Source: Paenibacillus sp. URB8-2
GTDB taxonomy: Bacteria > Bacillota > Bacilli > Paenibacillales > Paenibacillaceae
Length of the DNA: 64,000 bases
Direction of reading: 5' to 3'
NCBI RefSeq assembly: GCF_013393385.1
Contig: NZ_AP023239.1
Coordinates: 186,001-250,000 of the forward strand
A program made the translations under genes and the position numbers. Shown piece after piece: positions 1-9,295 of this stretch. Numbering within the stretch: position 1 is the stretch's first letter; each line of letters starts with the position of its first letter. Under the pieces are notes generated by a model. That model was not told where the DNA came from. It was given only the letters and a program-made list of their open reading frames with translations, and ran no database searches.

Positions 1-2001
1 GACCTGGATGACGCGGTCAACGTCGCCCGTCTGGAGAACGGCCATTACAAGCTTGGCGTGCATATTGCCGACGTCAGCTATTATGTGCGCGAGAACTCGC
101 CGCTGGATAAGGAAGCGTATGACCGGGGCTGTAGCGTCTATCTTGTCGACCGGGTCATTCCGATGCTGCCGCACCGTCTGTCGAACGGCATCTGCTCTTT
201 GAATCCGCAGGTGGACAGGCTGACGATGTCCTGTGAGATGGAATTCGACGAGAATATGAAGGTCGTGAAGCACGATGTTTTTACCAGCGTGATCCGCACC
301 AAGGAACGGATGACTTACACCAATGTACGCAAAATTCTGCTGGATGAAGACCCAGAGCTGCTGAAGCGCTACGCTCCCCTTATTGAGGACTTCCGGCTGA
401 TGCGTGAAATTGCGATGAAGCTGCGGGATGCGCGTATGCGGCGCGGCGCGGTCGATTTTGACTTCCAGGAGAGCAAAGTCATCGTCGACGAGAACGGCAA
501 AGCGGTCGATATCGTAAAAAGGGAACGCTCTATCGCGGAGCAGATCATTGAGGAATTCATGCTGGCGGCGAACGAGACGGTGGCTGAGCATTTCCACTGG
601 CTCAAGGTTCCGTTCCTGTACCGGATTCACGAGGACCCGGATCCCGAGAAGCTGCAGAACTTCATGGCGTTCGCGGCCAACTTCGGCTATCACGTCAAGG
701 GACGGGGCAACTCCGTGCATCCCCGGGCGCTGCAAAAGCTGCTGGAGGATATTCAGGGAACGAAGGAGCAGACGGTCATCAGCACGATGATGCTCCGCTC
801 CATGAAGCAGGCGAAGTACGACGCGGAGAGCACGGGACATTTCGGGCTGGCTGCCGAATATTATTCCCACTTCACGTCACCGATCCGGCGGTATCCCGAC
901 CTCGTTATTCACCGGGTTATGCGCGAGGTGCTGGAGGGCGGCGGGGCGCTCAGTGAGAAACGCCAAGAGTATCTGGCGAGCCGGATGCCGGACATCGCCC
1001 AGCAGTCCTCCGAGCGCGAACGCGTCGCGGTAGAGGCGGAGCGGGATACGGAGCAGCTTAAAAAGGCGGAGTACATGTTGGACAAGGTCGGCGAGGAATT
1101 CGAGGCGATGGTCAGCAGCGTGACCAGCTTCGGCATGTTCGTCGAGCTGGAAAATACCGTCGAAGGGCTGATCCGTCTGAGCAATCTGACGGATGATTAT
1201 TACCACTTCGACGAGGGTCACATGGCGCTCATCGGCGAGCGCACCTCGAAGGTGTTCCGCATCGGCGACGAGGTGAAGATCCGCGTCGCCAAGGTGAACA
1301 TGGACGACCACACGATCGACTTCGAGCTGGTCGACATGAAGCCGCGCGCGGCAGGCGAGCGCCGCAGCGGAGGCTTTGGCGGCGGCCGCGGAGGCAAGGG
1401 CGGGCGCGACCGCCGAGGCGGCCACAGTGCGCCGGCTGCCACTGGCGCCGGAGGCGGCAAGAGCCGCGGCGGCGGTAAAGGCGGCGGAGCCGCCGCCGGT
1501 GCGGGCGGCCGCGGCAAACGAGGCCGCGGCGGGCGCGTACTCGGCGCCGACCAGGCCGGAGGCGCCGCCGAGCGCAGCGGCGGCCGGGCACGCGGCGGCG
1601 AAGCGGCGGCCGGCCGGAGCAAAGGCAACGGCGGCTCATTGGCCGCTGGCGCAGGGCCGGGCGCTGGTGCGCGCAGCCCGAAGGGCGAAGCCGGGGATGC
1701 CGGCGGTTCCCGCGGCATCAGCTTCGGCTCCGGCAAGGGCGGCTACGGCGCCCCGCCAAGCGGGTCGAACGGCCGCGGTGACGTGTACACCGGCATCAAC
1801 AGTGACACGAAGTTTCGTACCCGCGAGGACCTCGGGGGCGACTTCGGTGGCGCTGGAGCTGCAGGAGGCAAAGGCCGACGCAAGAGAAAATCGAAAAACG
1901 GCGTCTTTATCGGCGATTCCGTAACTCCGGGCAACGTCGAGGCCGCTGCCGACTTCGGTACTAAAAGCAGCGAAGGCAGGAAGCGGAAGAAGAAAAAATA
2001 A
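1..2001 (+). CDS. rnr: Ribonuclease R, 3' part (5' end outside window)
   Basis: Processive 3'-5' exoribonuclease of the RNB/RNase II family, which degrades structured RNA and works with SmpB-tmRNA in clearing non-stop mRNAs. The frame is open from base 1 and begins DLDDAVNV, the acidic metal-binding motif of the RNB catalytic domain. The RNB signature [16 protein letters not shown] follows, then an S1 RNA-binding domain ([21 protein letters not shown]). The start codon and cold-shock domains lie upstream of the window. Unusual: after the S1 domain there are about 200 residues of Gly/Ala/Arg/Lys-rich low-complexity sequence ending in RKRKKKK, encoded by very GC-rich DNA. RNase R tails are usually basic but shorter. 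It lies directly upstream of smpB and ssrA, the common Firmicute order. Confidence 0.95.
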   Translation, partial: DLDDAVNVARLENGHYKLGVHIADVSYYVRENSPLDKEAYDRGCSVYLVDRVIPMLPHRLSNGICSLNPQVDRLTMSCEMEFDENMKVVKHDVFTSVIRTKERMTYTNVRKILLDEDPELLKRYAPLIEDFRLMREIAMKLRDARMRRGAVDFDFQESKVIVDENGKAVDIVKRERSIAEQIIEEFMLAANETVAEHFHWLKVPFLYRIHEDPDPEKLQNFMAFAANFGYHVKGRGNSVHPRALQKLLEDIQGTKEQTVISTMMLRSMKQAKYDAESTGHFGLAAEYYSHFTSPIRRYPDLVIHRVMREVLEGGGALSEKRQEYLASRMPDIAQQSSERERVAVEAERDTEQLKKAEYMLDKVGEEFEAMVSSVTSFGMFVELENTVEGLIRLSNLTDDYYHFDEGHMALIGERTSKVFRIGDEVKIRVAKVNMDDHTIDFELVDMKPRAAGERRSGGFGGGRGGKGGRDRRGGHSAPAATGAGGGKSRGGGKGGGAAAGAGGRGKRGRGGRVLGADQAGGAAERSGGRARGGEAAAGRSKGNGGSLAAGAGPGAGARSPKGEAGDAGGSRGISFGSGKGGYGAPPSGSNGRGDVYTGINSDTKFRTREDLGGDFGGAGAAGGKGRRKRKSKNGVFIGDSVTPGNVEAAADFGTKSSEGRKRKKKK

Positions 2002-2030
2002 AGCTGGATCATTAAGCTTTTCATGACAAT

Positions 2031-2073
2031 CAAAGCGCTGTGTCTCCCGGCGACGGGGACCGGCGCTTTTTTT
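2031..2073 (+). terminator. Rho-independent terminator of rnr
   Basis: Stem AAAGCGC paired with GCGCTTT, followed by a run of seven T, 30 bases after the rnr stop codon. Confidence 0.75.
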
Positions 2074-2253
2074 ACTGATAGATGCCCGACTATAAAGATG
2101 CCCTGACTTTAACCTGGCGTAAGGATACACGCTGAAAATCGGCAGCTTCTCGGCGATTTCATTGAGCCAACGATTTCTCCGACTGCCCGAAGTACTTTGA
2201 ACCGTTCATTTTATCCGGAGCAAATGGGCGGAAGCAAACGCTTTTATCGTTCC

Positions 2254-2283
2254 TTGCTTTAGCAGGAGCGCTTTTGATACAAT
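2254..2283 (+). promoter_or_regulatory. Candidate sigma-A promoter of smpB
   Basis: TTGCTT and TACAAT hexamers separated by 18 bases, about 90 bases before the smpB start codon. It is the best match in the rnr-smpB gap, whose remaining bases show nothing else. Motif match only. Confidence 0.45.
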
Positions 2284-2371
2284 AGAAGTCAGACGTTTTC
2301 TGTTCGTTGAATTTGCATGCAGCAACAGCAGAGAAGAGACGCCGTAATTATCGGTTCAAGGAGTGATTGTC

Positions 2372-2851
2372 ATGGGTAAAAAAGCAGATGGGAAACTGCT
2401 CGCCCAGAACAAAAAGGCTTCCCATGATTATTTTATTGAGGACACCTACGAGGCGGGCATGGTGCTGACGGGAACGGAGATCAAATCGCTGCGCAATGGC
2501 CGTGCGAATATCGGGGATGCGTTTGCCACGATCCGCGGCGGCGAGATTTTTGTGCACAATATGCATATCAGTCCATTCGATCAGGGTAACCGCGCCAACC
2601 CGGACGACCCAACGCGCACGCGCAAGCTGCTGCTTCATAAAGAACAAATCAGCAAGCTGCTCGGGCATTCCAAGCAGGAAGGGTACACGATTGTGCCGCT
2701 GAAAGTCTACGTCCGCAACGGCTACGCCAAGCTGCTGCTGGGCATCGGCAAAGGGAAGAAACAGTACGACAAACGCGACTCCGCCGCCAAACGCGATGCG
2801 CAGCGCGATATCCAGCGGGCACTGCGGGAGAAGCAGAAGGTCGCGAGATAA
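2372..2851 (+). CDS. smpB: SsrA-binding protein SmpB
   Basis: Binds the tRNA-like domain of tmRNA and delivers it to stalled ribosomes for trans-translation. The 159-residue product has the SmpB fold signatures [25 protein letters not shown] and [18 protein letters not shown], and a basic C-terminal tail ([20 protein letters not shown]) that inserts into the mRNA channel. The start is the ATG 8 bases after AAGGAGTG; an in-frame GTG three codons earlier overlaps that Shine-Dalgarno and is unlikely. It is followed by its RNA partner ssrA. Length and motifs are normal for the family. Confidence 0.97.
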   Translation: MGKKADGKLLAQNKKASHDYFIEDTYEAGMVLTGTEIKSLRNGRANIGDAFATIRGGEIFVHNMHISPFDQGNRANPDDPTRTRKLLLHKEQISKLLGHSKQEGYTIVPLKVYVRNGYAKLLLGIGKGKKQYDKRDSAAKRDAQRDIQRALREKQKVAR

Positions 2852-3030
2852 GACTGCCAAACTCCGCCTTTGTTTCCTGCAAGATCTATATGATTATGCT
2901 GCAAAATATGATATACTCTTTTATGTAAGACAAATGCTTCAGATTATCTTTTCGCCAGATGGCGGGAAGGATAATGGATACGGATCGCTCTTGCCGGCGA
3001 TTCCCTTGATCCAGGAAGCCCTTTTAATGA

Positions 3031-3391
3031 GGGGCCGTTTTTGGATTCGACGGGGGTAGTTCGAGCATGGGTAGCGAGTAGTGGGGACGCGTCCGCTTCA
3101 TCAACGCTAAAGCCAATTAAACGGCAAACAAAACAACAACTTAGCTTTCGCAGCTTAATAACCTGTGAGCTAGCTCCTACCTTCCATCGCCCATGTGGCG
3201 GGCTAGGGGCTCAACTTTAGTGGGATACGCCGCTTGGTCTCCGCCTGGGGTCAACGGAAGAAGATAATCAGGCTGACCCGAAGGGAATCCGGTGACAGGG
3301 AGTCTCTAGGGTGACATCAAATCTGTCACTACACTCGTAGAAGCTTATGTGGCGTTATCTTCGGACAGGGGTTCGACTCCCCTCGGCTCCA
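3031..3391 (+). ncRNA. ssrA: Transfer-messenger RNA (tmRNA)
   Basis: The 5' end GGGGCCG pairs with the 3' end CGGCTCC to form the tRNA-like acceptor arm, and the T-arm GGTTCGACTCC is intact near position 3370. The reading frame GGC AAA CAA AAC AAC AAC TTA GCT TTC GCA GCT TAA TAA encodes the tag GKQNNNLAFAA, ending in the expected ALA/AFAA-type degron, with a double stop. The CCA end is not encoded: bases after the discriminator A are TAT. The 3' end is an integration site; the serine recombinase gene on the opposite strand runs into it, and no rho-independent terminator is visible just downstream. The exact ends are inferred from pairing. Confidence 0.95.
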
Positions 3392-4929
3392 TATTTTGAG
3401 CCCACATCAGCGAGTACCGGTAGCTTGAAATCGACCTCCACATGCTCGGCGTAGACAAGGATACGCTGAACATAGGTTTGGAAGAATCGCTTGAGCTCGG
3501 GAAAGTTCTTGTGGGCAATGGAATCTTTTAAGGAAAAGAGCAGTGATCGCAGAACATCTTCTGTGATTCCGGCTCTTTTTTCTTTTGTCATAAGCTTGGC
3601 CAATTCAACTTCTAGATTCGCTTTCTCGGCCTCCAGTATGTTCACTTTCTCCACAAATGAAGCTTGCGTGAAGCCTTGTGCGACTGCGTTGACGATGTTC
3701 GTGATTTGATCCGTGACGGCACGAAGTCGCTGTTCCAAGTTCGCTCTTTCCACAACGTCCTTGGTTTCAGCTTTCAGAATCTGTCTGTTGACCTGCTCGA
3801 CAAGCTTCGGAATGTTCTCCTCGCTGAAGATATGGCTTTGCAAATAATCCAGAATGTAGCCCTCGATGTACTCCCGTCGAATCTCCTTGTTAGAGCAGCT
3901 TCGGGAATTGTCCTTCCTATTGCATCTGTAGGTCACGTATTTTAACTTGCTTCTGCCCGAATATTTGACATTGCCAGCCATGCCGGATTTCGCGCTGTGG
4001 AGTTTTTGACACTCTCCACAAAAGATCAATCCACTCAACAGGTACTGCTCTTTTGCCGTATAGGAACCCGAACGCCGCGTTCGATGATTGTCGGCAATAA
4101 GCTTCTGCACGGCCTCGAAATCAGCCTTACTTATGATTGCGGGTATGGCATCCTCAATTCGGATAATTTCGGAGTCATCCTTCTTCCGGTTGCTATTGCG
4201 CTTTCCTAAAGCATCCTTACTATCGGTGACATTATACAAATAAGTCCCGGTATACTTCTCTGTTCGAAGAATATCGTGGATGGTCGCTTTGCTGATGGGT
4301 CTTCCAAGGCGGGAACGGAATCCCTTTTGCTCAAGAAGCTGCGCAATCTGTTTGTAGCCATGCCCGGCGAGGAACTGCGAGAAGATCAGATCAACAATTG
4401 GACGTTCTTCATCGTTGATGACAAGCTTTTGTGCCTCTTTGTCCACCTTATAACCGATAGGTGGACGTCCCCCAGTATGTTTACCTTGCAAGGCCGTTTC
4501 TTTCAAACCTTTCATCGTTTCACGAGCCAAATTTTTGCTGTAATATTCCGCCATACCTTCTAGAACGGACTCCAGAATAACACTCTCCGGTGAGTTATCC
4601 AAGTTCTCCAGTACACTGACGAGAGATACCCCAGCAACACGTAATCTACGCTTGTATATCGCACTATCATATTTATCGCGGGAGAAGCGATCCATCTTAT
4701 GAACGATCACGGCTGCATACAGCTTCTTTTCGCAATCCACAATCAGACGTTGGAATTCGGGCCTCCTATCCGAGGTTGCTGTCCTAGCCCGATCGATATA
4801 GGTTTCCACGACTGTGTACCCGTTTCTCTGTGCAAACTCCTCAATCGCCCTTACCTGGGCATCAATCGACTCATCCCTTTGGTTGTCCGAACTGTAACGG
4901 GCATAAACGGCAGCTTTCTTCATGTTCAT
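3355..4929 (-). CDS. Large serine recombinase (integrase) of the ssrA element
   Basis: Site-specific DNA recombinase, likely integrating and excising the element at ssrA. The 524 residues begin with a resolvase catalytic domain (AAVYARYSSDNQ, nucleophile Ser13; later VHKMDRFSRDKYD). A recombinase domain follows (GRPPIGYKV, LGRPISKATIHDILRTEKYTG), then a zinc ribbon (LIFCGECQKL with a later Cys pair in CNRKDNSRSCSN) and a coiled-coil segment (EQLRAVTD-type heptads). The order is the standard large serine recombinase one and the length is typical. The start ATG lies close after GGAGG. Odd: the last 11 residues, GAEGSRTPVRR, and the stop codon are encoded by the complement of the ssrA 3' end, so gene and att site overlap by 37 bases. 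A 57-codon gene precedes it on the same strand. Confidence 0.93.
   Translation of the reverse strand: MNMKKAAVYARYSSDNQRDESIDAQVRAIEEFAQRNGYTVVETYIDRARTATSDRRPEFQRLIVDCEKKLYAAVIVHKMDRFSRDKYDSAIYKRRLRVAGVSLVSVLENLDNSPESVILESVLEGMAEYYSKNLARETMKGLKETALQGKHTGGRPPIGYKVDKEAQKLVINDEERPIVDLIFSQFLAGHGYKQIAQLLEQKGFRSRLGRPISKATIHDILRTEKYTGTYLYNVTDSKDALGKRNSNRKKDDSEIIRIEDAIPAIISKADFEAVQKLIADNHRTRRSGSYTAKEQYLLSGLIFCGECQKLHSAKSGMAGNVKYSGRSKLKYVTYRCNRKDNSRSCSNKEIRREYIEGYILDYLQSHIFSEENIPKLVEQVNRQILKAETKDVVERANLEQRLRAVTDQITNIVNAVAQGFTQASFVEKVNILEAEKANLEVELAKLMTKEKRAGITEDVLRSLLFSLKDSIAHKNFPELKRFFQTYVQRILVYAEHVEVDFKLPVLADVGSKYGAEGSRTPVRR
3381..3394. other. Attachment-site core (attL) at the ssrA 3' end
   Basis: The 14-base word CCTCGGCTCCATAT closes ssrA and recurs exactly at 26027-26040 and 41749-41762, with 12 of its bases at 49564-49575. 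The flanking element gene encodes a large serine recombinase, so this is read as the left junction. Core extent and crossover dinucleotide are inferred. Confidence 0.65.
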
Positions 4930-4988
4930 CCTCCAAACTAAAAGAATTTATGTGAAATAGCAGGCCACGCTTCTGTACACGCAAGCTG

Positions 4989-5162
4989 CTATGAATTTTC
5001 ATCGAGACTGATGAACTTCGCGAGTAATTCCCCTGCGGGGTGCCACAAGTTTGTGTCATCAAGCGGTTTATTGTTCTCCAATGAACTAGTTTGGTCTGGA
5101 GAATATTCTTGTTTATTCAGCTTTGTTCTCGAAATTCTGGTCTGCATCGTAACCATCCCCAT
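4989..5162 (-). CDS. Small hypothetical protein upstream of the recombinase
   Basis: A 57-codon frame beginning MGMVTMQTRISRTKL and ending FISLDENS, with a clear AGGAGG 7-8 bases before its ATG. It ends 59 bases upstream of the recombinase start on the same strand, so the two are probably co-transcribed. The product is hydrophilic, with no membrane segment and no motif I recognise. Position suggests a recombination directionality factor or an int-control protein, but nothing in the sequence proves this. The 260 bases between it and the divergent HTH gene should hold promoters for both directions; I could not assign them. Confidence 0.55.
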   Translation of the reverse strand: MGMVTMQTRISRTKLNKQEYSPDQTSSLENNKPLDDTNLWHPAGELLAKFISLDENS

Positions 5163-5421
5163 CTGTATTCCTCCTCAGCAAACTGATCCGACGCTTCAAT
5201 TGGTTTCAGTAATGTCTCCTAATTTACTTGGATTTTAACGCAAAAAATTTTTGCTGTGCAATTCCTCCCGTCAACCACGTTCGTAAGATGTTCGGATAAC
5301 ATTCCTTCTGAACAAGTCCCAAGTCGTGAGCGATTTTCTCCAAGAGCAGAACCCGATAAATTGCAAAAATTAATATCGATAGGATAAAATCCGGCGAAAA
5401 CATCAAAGGGAGGATTGCCAA

Positions 5422-5781
5422 GTGGAAGTAATCAGTTTGAAGCAGTTCGCGGAGAGACAAGGAGTAAGCATGAGTACCGCTAGAAGATGGGTCCAGCAAG
5501 GTCTACCTTGCGCCAAGGCGACGAAGTATGGGAAATGTCTCATTGACGCAAAGAAAGCAAGAATGTGGGTATCGAAACTTAAGCAGAAACCATCCCCTGA
5601 CTGCTTGTCGATCCAGCAAACCGCAGACTTTGCCGGGGTACACCGCAATACCGTCCGTAATTGGATGAGATCCAATGAAGAATTTAGAGAATCGGTCGTA
5701 ATCGCCGGGAAGGCAAGCTATATGATTTCCAAGCAAAGACTGGAAACCTGGCTAGATGCGCGTAAGAAGGGAGACGAGTGA
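5422..5781 (+). CDS. Paired helix-turn-helix DNA-binding protein (excisionase-like)
   Basis: 119 residues containing two MerR/excisionase-type winged HTH units: residues 1-55 (ISLKQFAERQGVSMSTARRW, then a wing ending KARMWVSKLK) and 60-115 (LSIQQTADFAGVHRNTVRNW, ending KQRLETWLDARK). Such proteins bind short DNA sites and often control recombinases or early promoters of mobile elements. The start is GTG after GGGAGG. It heads a rightward cluster and is divergent from the recombinase, the usual place for an element regulator or excisionase. A second protein with the same double architecture is encoded at 9763 and a single-unit one at 18620. The exact role is inferred. Confidence 0.7.
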   Translation: MEVISLKQFAERQGVSMSTARRWVQQGLPCAKATKYGKCLIDAKKARMWVSKLKQKPSPDCLSIQQTADFAGVHRNTVRNWMRSNEEFRESVVIAGKASYMISKQRLETWLDARKKGDE

Positions 5782-5783
5782 AC

Positions 5784-5942
5784 ATGCAGAGTTGGCTTTT
5801 GAATGCTGTAGAAAAGATGGCTTACCATCCGGAAGAGATGAAGGCGATTGGACTCCATTTCGTCATGCTGATTTTGATAGTGGGACTCACGCTTGAAGTG
5901 TCGATTAGTCTCTATCTCCATAGCAGAAAGGGGGGAGTGTAA
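5784..5942 (+). CDS. Small single-pass membrane protein
   Basis: A 52-residue frame starting MQSWLLNAVEKM two bases after the preceding stop, with GACGAG before it as a weak ribosome binding site. It has one hydrophobic span (FVMLILIVGLTLEVSISLYL) and ends RKGGV. Its stop codon overlaps the ATG of the LRR protein gene (TAATG), so translation is probably coupled. No family is recognised. It may assist membrane placement of the surface protein encoded next; that is inference from position only. Confidence 0.6.
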   Translation: MQSWLLNAVEKMAYHPEEMKAIGLHFVMLILIVGLTLEVSISLYLHSRKGGV

Positions 5943-8833
5943 TGAAGCAAAGGATAGCTAAGGTGCTGATCAGCCTGTTATTACTAACATATGTTTTGCC
6001 TTTGCTACCGGCTGGAACAGCGACCGTGCTGCCAGTGTCTGTTTCAACCGTCATGGCAGATGTATACGACGATACGGCCCAGTTTCCTGATGCAAACCTG
6101 CGGCTGGCCGTTGCCACATGGCTCGGCAAATCGGTTACGGATACGGTCTACCAATCGGATATCATAGCCAAGCTGCCAACGGCGGGTTATACCTTTTCAG
6201 TTAACAACAAAGGCATTGCCGATCTTACAGGCATAGAGATTTTTGAAGGAACGGGGATTCAGTATCTGGATTTGGGCCGGAACTCGATCAACGACCTTTC
6301 TCCCCTAGCGAACCTGACCTCGTTGCAGCAGCTAAATGTCGAGAGTAACCAGATTTCCAGTCTTGTCCCTGTACAGAATATGGTGAATCTCAAGGCACTG
6401 AATGCCGGTTCCAACTCAATATCCGATTTGTCGGCAGTAAGTTCACTGACGGGGCTCACCGGCTTGGATGTGTCGAACAACGCGATAGCGGATGTAGCCT
6501 CTCTGGCGGGGATGGTGAATTTAACGAGCTTGAACCTGGGGCGCAATAACATAGCTGACATTGAGCCACTGTCTGTACTGATCGATCTCCAAACCCTGCA
6601 GCTTGGCTCTAATGCCATCTCGGATATCGCTCCGCTAAGCGGTATGACTAAGCTGCAAACTCTCTTTTTGGATATCAATAATATTTCAGACCTTTCTCCA
6701 ATGGCCGGATTGGTTGAGATTACTTCTCTTAACATTGGCAGTAATAATGTTTACGACCTCTTGCCACTAAGCAACCTAACGAATTTGACTCAGCTTATCC
6801 TTTCCGCAAACAAGGTAGAGAATCTTGCTCCGCTGAGCGGCTTGACACAGTTGAGCAATCTGCAAGCTTCACAGAACCTGATTCATGATCTTTCCCCGCT
6901 TGCAGGTCTGGGCAACATAACGTATCTGAACCTCCAATATAACCCGATTGTAGATGTCACACCGTTATCCGATTTGACAAAGCTGAGCAGTCTGAATTTG
7001 AGCAATACCTTTCTGAATCCGTTCAGCGGAGAAGGGCAAACGGCAATAAACAGCATCGCTGTATCGGGAATAAAAAGGACTTCACCGGAAGTAAAGTACG
7101 GAGTTACCTCTGGCTCATCATTTCTCCAGTCGATTGAAATTGAAGTCGGGGAGACTCTCATGCCTCATTACGGGTTCTTGCAATCATTGGAGGGAACAAA
7201 CTGGTCGAGCAGTGTTTCTTGGCATCAGACTTTCCGTGATTACTATGCTTCGACAGCGTCTACCTTTAGTTCCGCCGATCCCGCTATCGCCTCGGTAGAC
7301 GCAAGTGGACCCATAACCGGCATAACGCCGGGAACTACCCAAGTCACTGCCCGATTGTTCGGCTGGTCTTCTGACTACACGGAGTATACCTTCGAAGTCG
7401 TGGTAAAAGAAGCATTGGCACCGAGTCCGACTCCAGAGCCAAGCTCTACGCCTACGCCGACGCCGGAACCCAGTGTGGGGCCAACGCCAACTTCAACCGT
7501 GACTCCAACGCCGACACCCACAGCCAGTCCAGATTCTTTGGGCTGGATCAAAGTCACTCCAAACAGTTCGGTGATTTTCGTAGGGGATTCTTTGCAGTAC
7601 AAGGCAGAAGCGATGTTTACGGATGGAACCAGTCAAGATATTACGGATGTGGCCACTTGGAGCCTCGACAATCCAAGTATTGCCGATATCAACAAGGGGC
7701 TGCTGACAGCAAAACAATTCGGGAGTAGCGGAGTTGTTGCCACATGGGGTGGAAAATCGGGCGCAGTTGGACTCATGGTCAACAAGCTTTCTGTAACAAG
7801 ACTTACGATTACTCCAGCGAACTCGACAGTAGGCGTAGGGGAGATGGTGCAGCTAAAAGCGTCGGCCCAATATTCCAACGGAAGCACTGCCGATGTTACC
7901 GATCAAGCTTTTTGGTGGGCAGTAAATAATATACTCACAGTTATTGACAATCATGGACTAGTTACCGGACTTTCTGAAGGAACTACAAACATTTGGGCGG
8001 CATGGAACGGCACAAACGGAGTGACAAGTCTCACGGTGACTGCTGGTGTGTCTCCTACGCCATCGCCAAGCGAGATGCCGAAGCCAAGTGCGACTCCGAC
8101 ACCCTCGCCAACCGCAACACCGGAGCCAAGTATTACTCCGACACCTATATTAACTCCAGAGCCTACACCTTCAGTTGAACCGACTGTAACCTCTACAGCC
8201 GATCCGATGGAGCCTATCCCCACTGAGAGTGTTGAATGTGTTCCTTCACCTTGGGCAACACCTCTGACGGATTCAACACCAAGTCCTACTGCTCCTATAG
8301 AGGACATTGTGCTGGCGGTACCTGCTACAGCAATGCCTCTACCTTCACAAGAAGTATTGAGTCCAGAACCTTCACCGTCAACAACAACAGAAATCGTAAC
8401 CACGCTGCAGAATACACCACGTTGGACAGATGTAGTACAAACAATGGATGCTGTAGAGCACACGCCAAAGCCAGTGAAAAGTAACAACTTTGTTCATCCC
8501 AGTCCACCTGCAGCCACCCCACCGACAACTAACAAAGCGAAGGTTTCAGTCAAACAATCGATCACTAAAAATGCCCGTGTTAGAGAGGTTACTAAACATA
8601 GACCAGAGCCCAAAGAGAAACCGTCGCCCATTCCAAAGAAAGGGGCTATGGGAAGTTCAAAGCCGTTGATGGCTGAACATAAGCAAGAGCCTGCTACTGA
8701 GAAAAGGAAGTCTCTAGGGGGACGAGAGAAATCAGCCATTGGAGTTGTTGCAGTAATCGCTACGGGAATCCTTTGGATTATTCTTTGGGACAGAAAGAAG
8801 AAAAAGAAGGGGGACGAAGAGAATGGAGAATAA
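5942..8833 (+). CDS. Internalin-like leucine-rich-repeat surface protein
   Basis: 963-residue secreted protein. A signal peptide (LISLLLLTYVLPLLPAGTATV) is followed by a cap with FPDANLRLAVATWLG, as in internalin-type LRR proteins. About a dozen 22-residue repeats follow, patterned LTxLxxLxLxxNxIxDIxPL (roughly residues 95-360). Next come a bacterial Ig-like segment (PAIASVDASGPITGITPGTTQV), a Pro/Thr-rich linker (PTPTPEPS), two more Ig-like group 2 domains (VTPNSSVIFVGDSLQYKAEA; ITPANSTVGVGEMVQLKASA) and a long Pro/Ser/Thr-rich stalk. A C-terminal membrane span (IGVVAVIATGILWIILW) has a KKKKK stop-transfer. There is no LPXTG motif, so anchoring is probably by that span. Adhesion or binding to a surface ligand is the family-based expectation; the ligand is unknown. 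Confidence 0.85.
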   Translation: MKQRIAKVLISLLLLTYVLPLLPAGTATVLPVSVSTVMADVYDDTAQFPDANLRLAVATWLGKSVTDTVYQSDIIAKLPTAGYTFSVNNKGIADLTGIEIFEGTGIQYLDLGRNSINDLSPLANLTSLQQLNVESNQISSLVPVQNMVNLKALNAGSNSISDLSAVSSLTGLTGLDVSNNAIADVASLAGMVNLTSLNLGRNNIADIEPLSVLIDLQTLQLGSNAISDIAPLSGMTKLQTLFLDINNISDLSPMAGLVEITSLNIGSNNVYDLLPLSNLTNLTQLILSANKVENLAPLSGLTQLSNLQASQNLIHDLSPLAGLGNITYLNLQYNPIVDVTPLSDLTKLSSLNLSNTFLNPFSGEGQTAINSIAVSGIKRTSPEVKYGVTSGSSFLQSIEIEVGETLMPHYGFLQSLEGTNWSSSVSWHQTFRDYYASTASTFSSADPAIASVDASGPITGITPGTTQVTARLFGWSSDYTEYTFEVVVKEALAPSPTPEPSSTPTPTPEPSVGPTPTSTVTPTPTPTASPDSLGWIKVTPNSSVIFVGDSLQYKAEAMFTDGTSQDITDVATWSLDNPSIADINKGLLTAKQFGSSGVVATWGGKSGAVGLMVNKLSVTRLTITPANSTVGVGEMVQLKASAQYSNGSTADVTDQAFWWAVNNILTVIDNHGLVTGLSEGTTNIWAAWNGTNGVTSLTVTAGVSPTPSPSEMPKPSATPTPSPTATPEPSITPTPILTPEPTPSVEPTVTSTADPMEPIPTESVECVPSPWATPLTDSTPSPTAPIEDIVLAVPATAMPLPSQEVLSPEPSPSTTTEIVTTLQNTPRWTDVVQTMDAVEHTPKPVKSNNFVHPSPPAATPPTTNKAKVSVKQSITKNARVREVTKHRPEPKEKPSPIPKKGAMGSSKPLMAEHKQEPATEKRKSLGGREKSAIGVVAVIATGILWIILWDRKKKKKGDEENGE

Positions 8834-9116
8834 ACGAATGGTTTATCGCGTAAGGGCGATCGGGCTTCTAATCGTGTCACTCATATTTCTTGTCGTTTTC
8901 CTCACAGACAGAAAGCTGGTTTTGTTCTCCCCACTGGCTTTCATTCCTCTCTTGTTTGCCGCCAGTTCCTCTCGGAGAGTGATGGGGAGTATTTTGAAAT
9001 TACTACTAATTATAGTTATATGGTTAGGATTAATGATCGCTGCGAACGGTATCGAGAAGGTTAAGAGCAACCTTATCCAAGGGTACGAGCATATCAAGGG
9101 TAACAATGAGGATTGA
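8823..9116 (+). CDS. Small membrane protein
   Basis: 97 residues with two or three hydrophobic spans (AIGLLIVSLIFLVVFL, LVLFSPLAFIPLLFAAS, ILKLLLIIVIWLGLMIAA) and a charged C-terminus. The ATG lies inside the end of the LRR gene, overlapping by 11 bases in another frame, preceded by GGGGGACG. Tight coupling suggests it belongs with the surface protein. No family recognised. Confidence 0.65.
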   Translation: MENKRMVYRVRAIGLLIVSLIFLVVFLTDRKLVLFSPLAFIPLLFAASSSRRVMGSILKLLLIIVIWLGLMIAANGIEKVKSNLIQGYEHIKGNNED

Positions 9117-9295
9117 AAACTTCCAAATTAATGGGGGGAAAATCGAGGGATTTTCAAACTTGTCAATAGGGTTCCCGTAAACGGCGCGAGCAGGGTCCGT
9201 AAATTCCATGAGGGGCGCTTTCATAAAATCATGTGATCAAATTGGTCTACGCAGGGACAAACTCTGCGATCCTATGGAAAGGCGGTTTGATAGCA

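Noticed and set aside
1218..1736. Long minus-strand frames opposite the rnr tail
   Set aside because: They are Pro/Ala/Arg-rich shadows of the GC-rich Gly/Arg tail of rnr and have no ribosome binding site or family content.
5224..5499. 91-codon minus-strand frame between the recombinase and the HTH gene
   Set aside because: Starts inside the HTH gene on the opposite strand, has no ribosome binding site, and shows no recognisable content.
7375..8487. Periodic Pro/Thr-codon repeats taken as a possible CRISPR or tandem-repeat array
   Set aside because: The repeats are irregular, lie in frame in the LRR protein and encode its PTPTPEP stalk. No CRISPR array or cas gene was seen anywhere in the window.
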